A DNA stretch of 64,000 nucleotides from Fennellomyces sp. T-0311 (Eukaryota; Mucoromycota; Mucoromycetes; Mucorales; Lichtheimiaceae): assembly GCA_025266875.1 (NCBI GenBank), contig JALLLT010000020.1:496001-560000 (forward strand), read 5' to 3'. Both the position numbers and the translations under genes were made by a program. The notes under the pieces are model-generated. The model worked only from the letters and a program-made list of their open reading frames with translations, made no database searches and was not told the origin of the DNA. This document shows, piece after piece, positions 11,504 to 22,224 of the stretch (positions are counted from its first letter, which is position 1; the number at the start of each line of letters is the position of its first letter).

Positions 11504-11664
11504 AAAAGATTGAAAGGAATGTATTGCTTGACAAGAAATCTAAGTAGCAAAAGACACAGAAAGTTGAAAAAGGGTTCCGTAAAAAGATAATATGACGAGA
11601 AGTTCAAATTTCCAATCGGTATGGATAAATTCTCTAGATATGCACTGTGCCAGATCACTCGAAA

Positions 11665-13205
11665 TGAAGCTTCATACAACGGCTGTAATTGACCTTTCCT
11701 GGACTGGATTGTAAACGAAAAGAGATTCGACTTCATGGGGCTGGTGCGAGTTTCCACAGGTAAGCAAGACAACTGTACTGAGATATGCTGGTTTACATCG
11801 CAGCTCCATATAACGGTCGCGGCTGACCCTCCTGAATACGGCAGCGGGACCAGTGAGACTTGATGCTCCCAAGAGCGCTGGTGCGGGTTTCCACAGGCAC
11901 GCGAGACAACTGTACTGAGCGGTTGCTGTTTTACAGAATGCCTCACGCGCACCGCTATAGGATCAACCAGTACTGAGCTATTGCTGTTTTACTTAGAAGT
12001 TCCATACAACGGCCGTGGCCGACCCTCCTGGATACGGCAGCGGGACCAGTGAGACTTGATGCTCCCAAGAGCGCTGGTGCGGGTTTCCACAGGCACGCGA
12101 GACAACTGTACTGAGCGGTTGCTGTTTTACAGAATGCCTCACGCGCACCGCTATAGGATCAACCAGTACTGAGCTATTGCTGTTTTACTTAGAAGTTCCA
12201 TACAACGGCCGTGGCCGACCCTCCAGGATACGGCAGCGGGACCAGTGAGACTTGATGCTCCCGTGAGCGCTGGTGCGGGTTTCCACAGGCACGCAAGACA
12301 ACTGTACTGAGCGTTGCTGTTTTACAGAATGCCTCACGCACACCGCTATAGGATCAACCAGTACTGAGCTATTGCTGTTTTACTTAGAAGTTCCATACAA
12401 CGGCCGTGGCCGACCCTCCTGGATACGGCAGCGGGACCAGTGAGACTTGATGCTCCCAGGAACGCTGGTGCGGGTTTCCACAGGCACGCGAGACAACTGT
12501 ACTGAGCGTTGCTGTTTTACAGAATGCCTCACGCACACCGCTATAGGATCAACCAGTACTGAGCTATTGCTGTTTTACTTAGAAGTTCCATACAACGGCC
12601 GTGGCCGACCCTCCTGGATACGGCAGCGGGACCAGTGAGACTTGATGCTCCCAGGAGCGCTGGTGCGGGTTTCCACAGGCACGTGAGACAACTGTACTGA
12701 GCGGTTGCTGTTTTACAGAATGCCTCACGCGCACCGCTATAGGATCAACCAGTACTGAGCTATTGCTGTTTTACTTAGAAGTTCCATACAACGGCCGTGG
12801 CCGACCCTCCAGGATACGGCAGCGGGACCAGTGAGACTTGATGCTCCCAAGAGCGCTGGTGTGGGTTTCCACAGGCACGCAAGACAACTGTACTGAGCGG
12901 TTGCTGTTTTACAGAATGCCTCACGCACACCGCTATAGGATCAACCAGTACTGAGCTATTGCTGTTTTACTTAGAAGTTCCATACAACGGCCGTGGCCGA
13001 CCCTCCTGGATACGGCAGCGGGACCAGTGAGACTTGATGCTCCCAGGAGCGCTGGTGCGGGTTTCCACAGGCACGCGAGACAACTGTACTGAGCGGTTGC
13101 TGTTTTACAGAATGCCTCACGCACACCGCTATAGGATCAACCAGTACTGAGCTATTGCTGTTTTACTTAGAAGTTCCATATAACGGCCGTGGCCGACCCT
13201 CCTTG
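11665..13205. repeat. Tandem array, 195/196-bp unit, about seven copies
   Basis: The phrase AGAAGTTCCATACAACGG recurs at 11995, 12191, 12386, 12581, 12777, 12973 and 13169, a period of 196 or 195. Units are more than 95% identical by eye; the 195-base units lack one G in GAGCGGTTGCTG. Each unit has an internal near-repeat: GTACTGAGC + GGTTGCTGTTTTAC and GTACTGAGC + TATTGCTGTTTTAC. The left flank (11665-11994) holds diverged or truncated units, and the right end stops in the middle of a unit at a TTGTAAACGG motif that also occurs in the left flank. Short open frames of about 63 residues repeat within it but only reflect the period. This is a minisatellite-like array just downstream of the F-box/TPR/LRR gene. 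Confidence 0.95.
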
Positions 13206-15536
13206 ACTTGTTGTAAACGGGAAGTGCCTTGTCGTCATCATGAGTACCACTAATGTGAGCAAACTTGTACTGAGCTAGGCTGCTTAACAAACATTCATTG
13301 TCTTACCAGTTAGAGGCCCACCGGGCCATACATTTGCTTAACAAGGCTTTCTACATTACAATGACGCTGTTAGTAAATTTGTAAGCGATTTTGTTACCAA
13401 TATAACAAGGTGTAATGTTAAGTGCTGCGGCAAGTATATCGCTCAGACACTAAAAAAGTGTATGGTCAATCTGAGAAATGTCCCCACACATTGAACTTTT
13501 GTGAAAACTGGCAACTTGCATGTTAACGTATTGCGATGTATAAGGTCGTTCCCGTTGTGTATGCAATCAAGATGAAGTGAAGCTGCGGATTGACAATGGG
13601 GCGGCAATGAGAATAAGCAGTCAACAAACCTCACGTGAGCACAGTGGCAGAAATTTTGGAACGCAACCTCGGCCATACCTTGTCAGATCGACCACTATCC
13701 TCTTATGCACTATAAATTACCATCGGCGATATCATGCATTTGCTGACCTTCTATGCGTGGGGACAGCACTTTAATGACCCGGTAATACCCGATGAGTTAT
13801 TTATGTCTAGAGGAACCGACAATAGCAAATGCGCTTAGAAGTACTGTGTAGCAACTTATAACAAAATAACTAGCACCTTTCTTAAATGAAAGTTACTTTG
13901 ACATTAATGTCCTTGGAACGATGGATAGTGAGTACGAGTCATTCACGATAACGGTGAAAAATTCTCAAATAAAAAAAATAATCTAGGCCGGGTCTTTTTC
14001 ATGTGTTTTCCTAAGAAGAATAAACATGTTTTTTCTACACATAACTAAACACATGCAAAGAAATCACGATGGAGTTTGTTCTACTTATTTCGATGTAGCT
14101 CCTGGAAAGTACCTTTTCAAGGCACCAGAAGGTGGCATTTTCCTCTTTACAAACGGTATGACTTCAACCGATGTGTTGTAATATTCAGCAATGCAATATA
14201 ATAATTTCTTTTTGACAGAGAGCTAAGAATGGGAGAAAACGATCACGGTTGCCGGTTTCGGTGGGACATGGCGCGTGATATCCACAAACATTGGCCAAGT
14301 CGTTTGTACAGGGATGATCGACATCCAACTTGCTGGCCGATTCGCTTTCCGATCAGTTTTGCTTGACTGGGTGGTGCGCAGCAAGTCGTGGAAGAAGCTA
14401 ATTTTGCGTAGATCCGTCGTAGAAACACGTAGCGAGTTTTATAAGAAAATGCCAAAAAAATCTTTATGGCCGATATAGACTGTTATAATGAGGGTGCGGG
14501 TTTTATAAAGGAGATGGTGGCAATTTCGCATGAGTAAACAATGCTGGGATAATCACGAGTTGCTATGACGCGCGGCGGCACCTTTTTAATGTTTTGATTT
14601 TGTGCGCACTCTTCTTTTTTTTTTCCCAGTCATCGCCGGCGCCAGCAAAGCTTTATCTGGATACCCGATATTGCTTCTTGAGTTCTGTCGTGTCGCTTGA
14701 GCAGTGATACACTGCAGTACTCGATCTTTTCCGTTCTTCGGAATGCGAGGAGATTTGGTCTGCACCGTGCTACTGTACTCCTGTCGCTTGACCTGAACCG
14801 GTTGTACTGTTCTTTATGGACTTTATGATCTGGAAATCATGGTCTTGTTGCACAACCATTCATGTACGTTAAGCAGGCCATTCGCGCGCCCATCTGGGAG
14901 TAGCTGTTTGGTGACTGTAAGATCGGTAATTCTGATATTCAGATTGCCACCACCGCATCTCTATTCGGGAGCGGTTTTAAGCCTTCAAAAAATTGCCTAC
15001 ACGACTGGCTCTTTCGGCGCTGGACGGTTACGACCGGACCAGAAAGCAAGGCATCCAGGAGTACGGCCAGTGGAGGCGAGGTAACAAGAAATGAGTGAAT
15101 TAGAAATATGCTTGTTTTGACATTTTGCAAGTAGGCCATCGATCGGACAAGACCGGGCTTTGTGCCAGTGTACTCGTTTTGCCAAATGATGATAATTGTC
15201 ATTTTGCGTTGACTAAATGTGATAACGCCTCCGCTTTTCAAGTGGTTGATGACGCATATTAACATATCTGATGGCTGGATCGGGTTCACCACTAGTTTTT
15301 GCCTTTCCGTAGTGGTTTGTGTAAATGAAAACATCCATCTTGTATATTTAGCATTTATTAAATTCAAATGTATTCGCAAATACTTTGTTAAGAAGCACTA
15401 GAGCAGCTTTATCATATGTAGCTTAAAATAAATATCTCCTTGCAATATTGTGCGAAAAATACCATAAAAATCACTTCCAACCGGATACCTATATGTTCTT
15501 ATGGATATGAACGTTTGATAAAGTACCGCCTAATCT
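13206..15536. other. Intergenic with possible gene relics
   Basis: About 2.3 kb without a gene I can name. From about 14050 a short reading frame (YFDVAPGKYLFKAPEGG, FLFTN) is followed by an intron-like stretch (GTATGA...TTTTTGACAG, 14157-14219) and then stops. A poly-pyrimidine plus AG site occurs at about 14610-14630. These look like a decayed gene, but I do not recognise the family. Confidence 0.35.
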
Positions 15537-15950
15537 TCAGCTGCAGCGCCGTTTCATTGGCCGCTGGTGCAGTGTGCTCTTGCGCGAGATCGTGCCTTTT
15601 GGAATTGTAGGAAGCACTTTATCCTCTGGAGCGATATAAACCAATCCCGGTACAGTCGCTGCGTTATTCTCGTCACGAAGCTGTTTGTTTGCGGTCCTTA
15701 CAGCTTCATAAACTATTCCTTTCTTTAGCTTTTTTTTTCGCCACTGACAGCACAACCGATGAATTTCTCATCTTGAGCTTTGGATTTGCTCTGGATCATA
15801 ATTAGCCAGTCACGATGGATAGGTTTCAACCAATACTACCGTATTTCGACCAATGTGTTGATAGTATTCAGAATCGGGAAGCTTTTCCCGGAACAGATGG
15901 GTGGTTTCATAGAGGTATTGCTCGTTCAGAACTACCGCAGGGCACAACAC
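15537..15950 (-). pseudogene. Decayed adenylate-forming (AMP-binding, NRPS-like/reductase type) gene fragment
   Basis: Two pieces of the C-terminal subdomain of a fungal adenylation domain, in separate frames. Upstream (about 15930-15826): YLYETTHLFREKLPDSEYYQ then HIGRN, matching the G-x-Y-x-T-x-D-L-F / Y-x-G-R core around motif A7-A8. Downstream (15755-15537): EAVRTANKQL, then GLVYIAPEDKVLPTIPKGTI SRKSTL, matching the A10 lysine motif (LP-x-T-x-K-G-T-I-x-R-K) of carboxylate-activating enzymes. Stops and a frame change separate the pieces, and the core A3-A5 motifs are not found in the next 500 bases. It was probably a multidomain acyl/aryl adenylating reductase. The exact subfamily is inference. 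Confidence 0.7.
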
Positions 15951-17090
15951 CTTTAATTATGCAATAATAAATTCCTTCATTGACAGGCTTGACCGTGTAG
16001 TAATTTCTACAACGGATGCTTCAATCTTGGTATATTTCTTTAGCAAAAACCCTTGTCTAGCTACTTTACCTGATATTCTATGTGCACATCGTACGTTCAG
16101 TCCCCCCCCCATCGCCGCCAAACATGGGAGAACTTGATCCGTCTGCTTTGCCAATCTCTGTCGATTTTATCAAACGCTTTTTTCAATATCGTGCATGCCA
16201 TATTGAATAGTATTACTAAAAAAAATGACAGTACTTTTGCGAATAAGCACCATGTCTTTATGGTGATTAAGATTGCCACTAGAGTGCGCATTCAGAGTAC
16301 GACGTACACAGTGAATCATGCAGAATTAGGCATCTCGTCTAATTGCAGAGTATATGTTGGGGGGCCTTGAATGTATTTTTTTTCTATCACATAAGCACCT
16401 TCATCAGGGCATCGCCAAATGATTGTAGTTCCCGGCGGGCAGTACTCGCCATATGGATATACAAAGGGAATATACTGTGTTTAGGCTGTGGATGATTGAG
16501 AAGATCGATGTGTGTCTCTCATTTTTGCGCATCACCATACGGCGGACACCTCCTTTGAGTATGCCGATAGTGGTACGCATTGCACAGCATATCACTGACA
16601 AGTCTCAGTCCTTCCGATGCTACTAGTGGTGGTATCGAATTCTGGACCAGGAACATACAACACAAACAAAAGCTGGTATTGCTTGTATTTACTGAGGCTG
16701 TGGTACAGTAAGCGGTCCAATGCAGAAAGAGACTCAGCTTACAAATCTAATCCTGCAAATGGGTTATGCTATTCCCATTATCCGGTTTCTGGGTTTAACG
16801 GAGCACAACAGAGATAGTCTCCGCTTTGTTCTCCGTGTCACCATGCTTTACGTAACACGACTTTTTTTTTAATTCTCACGGCGGCACAAAAATTTTCTTG
16901 CGACAAAAAAAAAAGAATCTTTTTAATTCGTTCGATGGCTGAGATAATACAAGCTCCCAATAAATTGAGTTAAAAAGAACGATACATTACATGAACAAAT
17001 GGGAGAAAGGTTTTCTGAATATAGTTATGAGGGAATGATGCTAAAAAAAGGCGGGGATAAAGTGAAATGAGGAGATGCGCGGTAGAGTAT
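15951..17090. other. Intergenic, no supportable gene
   Basis: Contains an open frame at 16154-15957 (minus) with no recognised motif, possibly more of the decayed adenylation gene. A poly-C run lies near 16100 and AT-rich tracts precede the 3' end of the P5C dehydrogenase gene. Confidence 0.35.
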
Positions 17091-18963
17091 TTACTGGAGG
17101 TTGGATGGGTAGATGAAGTCACTGATGGGGACAAAGTTCTCCTTGATGGCACGGGTAGAGACGAAGCGGGTGAGCAGGGTGAAGCTACCGGCCTTGTCGT
17201 TGGTACCGGAAGCGCGACCACCACCGAAGGGCTGTTGACCCACGACGGCACCGGTGCTCTTGTCGTTGACGTAGAAGTTACCGGCCAAATGACGCAAGAG
17301 GTTGGTACCGATAGTGATGTTTTCACGGTTGCGGGCAAACAGCGAACCGGTCAAAGCATACTGGGTGGTCTCACCAATCAACTTTGCGGTTTCCTCGAAC
17401 TGGGAATCCTCATATTCGTAGATGGTGACGACGGGGCCAAAGATTTCATCGACCAAAGTCTTGGTCTTGGGGTTCTTGGCAACGACGATAGTAGGTTGAA
17501 TATAATAACCAACAGAGTCATCAGTCTTGCCACCGGCCAGGATTTCGCAGTCGGCGTCCTGGGTAGCGTAGTCAATGAACGACTTGATCTTGTCAAAGGC
17601 GAACTTGTTGATGACGGGGCCCATAAAGTGCTGGAACTCGTGGACGGGGCCTTGGGTGATCTTGGCATGTTCGGCAACCAAGAACTTCTTGAATTCGGGA
17701 GCCAGGCTCTTGGGGACATAGACGCGCGATGTGGCCGAGCACTTTTGACCTTGGAATTCAAAGGCGCCGCGGATGGTTTGAAGGGCAGCGTGGTGCAAGT
17801 CGGCGGATTGCAAGTCGGGGTGGAGCAAGTGGAAGTTCTTGCCACCGGTTTCACCGACAATGCGAGGATAGCTCTTGTAAATGTCGATATTGTTGCCAAT
17901 GTCCTTCCACAGCTTGCGGAACACGTGGGTCGAGCCAGTAAAGTGGAGCGAGGCAAAGTCGGGGCTGCTCAAAGCCTTGGCGCAGATCTCTTCGGCGGGA
18001 CCGGGAACGAATTGGATCACACCGGCGGGAAGACCAGCTTCTTCCAAAAGTTCGTAGACCAAGTAGTTGGAGTACACGGCAGAGGGCGAGGGCTTCCAGA
18101 GCACCACGTTGCCCATCAAGGCAGGGGCGCCAGGCAAGTTGCCGGCAATGGCGGTAAAGTTGAAGGGCGTCACGGCAAACACGAAACCTTCCAAGGCGCG
18201 GAATTCGACACGGTTCCAGACACCGGGAGAGTTCTTGGGTGGCTGTTGCTGGTAGACTTCCTCAGCGTACTTGCAGTTGAAGCGCAAGAAATCGCACAAC
18301 TCGGCGGCAGAGTCGATCTCCGCTTGCCAGATGTTCTTGCCCTGACCCAACATGGTGGCAGCCATCATCTTGTAACTAAAAAAGACACACACACACACGC
18401 GTAAGAAACGGTTGCTTCTCTTTTTTCCCCAACCCCTTGAATCCTTTCCCAACGAAAACTTACCGGTACTTGGTGGACAACAGGTCAGCAGCCTTCAAGA
18501 AGACGGCGGCACGCTCGTTGAAGGGAAGGGCTTCCCAGCGGGCGCGGGCAGCCAAGGCACCATCAATGGCCTTCTGGGTCAAGGCGGCATCACCCTCGTG
18601 GTAAGTGCAGAGGACGCTCTTGTGTTCGGAGGGGTTCAACTGCTGCGAAGTCTTGCCAGTGTAGATCTAGAGCGATGCATCGGGTGAGCCGCTTGACATT
18701 CTTTTTTCCTTCCACCCATCCTTACCTTTTCACCGTTGATGACGACGGGCACTTCGAAGGGAGCTTGGGCACGCATCTCCTCGAGGGCAGCCTGGAGCTT
18801 TTGACGCTCAACGGAGCCAGGAGCATACGAGTGCTAAAAAAACAAAGGGCAGAGCGTAAGAATACATTGGGCATGCAAGATGGATAAGCCTTACCATAGG
18901 CTCGTTGTCGATGGTGGGAAGCTTGAAGTGAGCGAGCGAAGGAGTCTGGAGCGAGTGAGCCAT
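17091..18963 (-). CDS. PUT2: Delta-1-pyrroline-5-carboxylate dehydrogenase (mitochondrial)
   Basis: ALDH4-family enzyme oxidising glutamate semialdehyde/P5C to glutamate with NAD+, the second step of proline catabolism in mitochondria. Four exons (18963-18895, 18833-18726, 18666-18464, 18375-17091) sum to 554 residues, the usual family length. The catalytic cysteine is in EFQGQKCSATSR (about Cys339) and the general-base glutamate in GETGGKN (about Glu302). Other family motifs: VTPFNFTAIAGNL, VLWKPSPSAVYSNY, FTGST and the C-terminal PFGGGRASGTNDKAGS. The start MAHSLQTPSLAHFKLP fits the split first exon. Codon use is strongly biased to C-ending codons compared with its neighbours, typical of a highly expressed gene. 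A TATAAAA box lies about 65 bases upstream of the ATG. The bias also leaves a long antisense open frame, which I do not consider a gene. Confidence 0.97.
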
Positions 18964-19024
18964 TTGGAAGAGTATGGAGAGAAAAGATATGGTTGGGGCA
19001 AATGGTTTGCGGGACGCGATGGTC

Positions 19025-19031
19025 TTTTATA
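19025..19031 (-). promoter_or_regulatory. TATA box of the P5C dehydrogenase gene
   Basis: TATAAAA on the minus strand, about 65 bases before the ATG at 18963. The spacing suits a start site some 30 bases downstream and a short leader. Confidence 0.5.
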
Positions 19032-19361
19032 CGTTGTACCTGTCAAACGAATCCAGAAAGCAGTAAACCAATCAGGATTGAATATGGCGGATCGAAACCT
19101 GAAGAAAGTTAAGTTAACTGAGATACGGCCGATATCGGGCGCGGTATCTGAAGATACAAGATTTAAGGTTTCCGATCTGAAACAAGCGCCTCGCACGTCT
19201 GTGCAACCCACACGCGTCCATGTTTGATAATATGTTGATAGGCAAACGACTGTGATAGGTGCTTTGGTTTTGGTGCAACGGCAAAAAACAGAAAAAAAAA
19301 CCCATCAGTACGTATGGGAAAGAATGAATGACAAATAAAGATGTGATTCTTTTTTTATTGC

Positions 19362-22003
19362 TCAAGGAACGGGCTTGTTGTTCAGGTCATACACCTCATT
19401 GAGCAGCCCCAATATTCGGTGGCGTTGCTCGTGGCCCTCCTCTTCCTCGGGTTCCCATGCAACCACATCATGTGTAGTTCGTGTAAACGAATCGCCCAAG
19501 GTGCTCGGCTCGTGCCCTTCTGGAACGCCATATCGGTTCAGTCGCAACGGCTCATCTCTTGCCCGCTTACTCTTTTGGAATTCCGATATTCGATTGAGAT
19601 ACATGGATCCTTCAACATCGGTGGGCTCCCAACCGGGGTTATTGGCCTAATAAGAGAGATAAAGTTTGGGCGATTTGAGATTTTGTTTTTTGCCCCGCCA
19701 ATCCCGTCAAAAAATAACCAGCTTTTTTTTTTTTACCTTGAAATTCAGAAAACTCTTTTCCATCTTGCCGTCATTGCTCATCAAATGATCATCCTCGGCC
19801 TGCGTCTGCGCTCCGTACTTGGCATCGCCATGCTTTTGGAAATCAAACTGTGAAAAGCTGCATACGTAGCCAAGGCCATCCACGTGAACCGTAAACTCCC
19901 GGAATGCATCGATAATTTGCTCCGCACACGTCGGCAATGAAAACCAAAGCACGAGAGGAGTAAAGACCACGCTCATCAGCTCTTGGGCGAACAGCATCAC
20001 TTTGTATGTGAACAGTTGGCAGAACTGGGCTCGAACCTTTTTTCAACGGCCAAAAGAGGAGGTTATTCTTCTCTTTCCAAAAAAACACACACACAGCTTT
20101 TATCTCATGTCGTACCTCATCCGTGTGCAGCTTGCCCCGCCATTCTTCGGGGCAATAATGCGTGTACTTCATCACTTCTTGCAACAGCTCTTCGGGCTCA
20201 AATACCAAGTGCTCGTCGGGGATCATGCCTCGACTGACGGCAAAGAGGGTGCCGAACAAGCCGAGATAGAACAGGACGGTGCCGTTGGGTGAGATTTCAA
20301 AGTTGAGCAGCGCTTCCGAGTCAAACAGGGTCAGGATCGCCAACACCCCCGCAAACGAGCCAGAGACGAACGCAACGAACCTGCTCCATATATATATATA
20401 TTTGTTTAGCCAACACGTAGACTCTGGGCAACCAAAAATGCGCAAACGCACCTGGCCACCAAGGCGGTCTTTTCCTTGGGGAACTGGTCAATGTACTTGT
20501 TGGCCAATCCGTTGCAGCTGCTGAGTCTCGCCTTGAAGAAATGGGGCAGCTCGTTGAATTCACGAAATTTCCATTTGGCGTATGGTGAAAATGCTCGCGT
20601 GCCAATCTCGCTTGGGTTTTTATGGTATTCCTTTTTTGGCAGAAACTCAGCATTCAAAAGGCCCAATGGAAAGTGTGACTGCTGGCTTACCTCGAAATAA
20701 CGGAAAAAGAAAAACGCAATCAGATACACCAAGATGAATGGTGCAAAGATAAAGTTGAGCCATCCCATAAATACAAGCCGACGACGAAGACTGCTACCCA
20801 TCAGCTCTTTTTTCTTGGTTGCCTTTTATATATATAATAGATACACTTACCCAGCGACCAATGCGGCACGGTTCTTTTCGTGCAAAAATCGTTTCCGCAG
20901 CTGACCACGTGGGTTGAACACGTAGCTCAAGACGCAGAAGGCCACGTTCCACTCGAGGTCGCGTGTGAATACGTGTTTGTTGCGTAGATACGGCAGGGGG
21001 ATGGTGATGTTGAGGGTGCGTTTGTTGAACAGGGCAATCAAGTAGTTCTCTTGTCGCATGATGCGGCTGGTGACCGCATGTTCATCAACGCGGTGGGGTG
21101 ACGTACTGGCTGTGTTCGGGTTGCTTTCATGGATTTTGGTGATGGATTCTAGGACAGTTTGCCACGATACGGTTTGTATGTCTTCCTAAAACGGGGTTTG
21201 AGTGGGTTTGATGCAGGTAACAACCGATGGATAATAAAACATTTTACATCCGGTATCTCGAGCAAGTGGTGATAAAAGTTATGCATTTCCTTGAGTGCCG
21301 GATAGTCCAGTACGAATCGTAGCGCCTGCCATCCCCACCACAGTATAAATATGACCAAAAACAACGTCGTTGTGCCTGATAACCTAGGGCGAACAGGTGT
21401 CAGCTGAGATTCATTCTGTTTTTCATGCGTGCGTTGGTTACTTTGAAATGCACTGCGGAACAACCACCTCCGATAAGGTCGAGTGATGCGGTATCTCTGA
21501 ATAGTTGACGCAACCGATCAAGAATGTCGAAAACATAATCACAAAGCCAAGCGTCCTTTTTTTTTTTTTATCCAAGTCAGCATGGCAAGCGATGTGACCC
21601 AACGTGGAAAAAAAAGGGAGAGAAATACTTGCAATAGGTTCAAGAAGCGAGAGAGTAGGATAGTGTACATGCCTCGTCCCTGGTAGTAATCGTACACTCG
21701 TTGGAAAAAGTCGTCTAGATCGGCCACGTTGGTCCAGCGCCAGGTGGTGCGATCATATGTGGTCATGTGTTGGCGAGTTGATGGTTGCTGCGAAGTAGCT
21801 GGTCGAGGTAGATCGTCTTCACTTGTATTCTGCTGCTCCAACATTAACGATGCTGGTGCTTCTAAATCTTCGTCAGAGTGCTCGTCCGCTGCCACAGGCA
21901 CTTGTTGATAATTATGTCGCTGGAATCGTCTCGTGCGATGACTCGATTCCTCCAAGGCGTATTCATCGTCGTCGGAATGGGCCAGCAGACGTGATCGGTC
22001 CAT
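19362..22003 (-). CDS. ATG9: Autophagy lipid scramblase Atg9
   Basis: Multipass membrane protein on Atg9 vesicles that seeds phagophore growth. Nine exons reconstruct exactly to 695 residues: 22003-21633, 21555-21442, 21383-21248, 21185-20851, 20793-20691, 20630-20452, 20380-20116, 20036-19737, 19646-19362. The acidic/Gln-rich N-terminus is followed by LDDFFQRVYDYYQGRGMYTI, then membrane segments (LGFVIMFSTFLIGCVNY, LFLVIFILWWGWQALRF) and VVVPQCISK. Next come MRQENYLIALFNKRTLNITI, WLNFIFAPFILVYLIAFFFF RYFE, and the Atg9 signature region KWKFREFNELPHFF, YIDQFPKEKTALVAR and REFTVHVDGLGYVCSF. The core is strongly conserved. Intron 1 begins with GC (GCAAGT), not GT: only that donor gives LLTLGF in frame. 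The last exon begins ANNPGWEPTDVEGSMYL. Transcribed divergently from trehalose phosphorylase with 221 bases between the start codons. Confidence 0.97.
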
Positions 22004-22224
22004 TCTAGTTTTTATAAAGAGAGAAAGGGGGTGGGGGGTTTTCCAGTGAGAAAAATAAGAGAGACCAATGTCAGCTGTGTGTGTTGGTGACTTTTTCTGC
22101 GCGCTGCGGATTCATGCAATCCTTCATTTGAAGCATTTTTTTTTTCGTTCCCCCTTTCTCTCTCTCTTTCTCTTTCCCTTACACACACGCACACACACAT
22201 ACATACACACATATACTCCAAAAA
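22004..22224. promoter_or_regulatory. Bidirectional promoter between ATG9 and trehalose phosphorylase
   Basis: Only 221 bases separate the two start codons. The stretch contains a long pyrimidine tract (CTCTCTCTCT) and a (CA)n-rich tract just before the plus-strand ATG. Both genes would be expected to share regulatory DNA. Confidence 0.5.

Noticed and set aside
12737..13124. Two near-identical 63-residue minus-strand frames
   Set aside because: They follow the 196-bp period of the tandem array and have no domain; the repeat explains them.
11665..13205. CRISPR-like array
   Set aside because: Units are about 196 bases and conserved along their full length, with no repeat/spacer alternation, in a eukaryotic context.
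17067..18404. 445-residue plus-strand open frame opposite P5C dehydrogenase
   Set aside because: It is a mirror of strong codon bias in a well-supported enzyme gene; the product is Gly/Val/Asp-rich with no domain.
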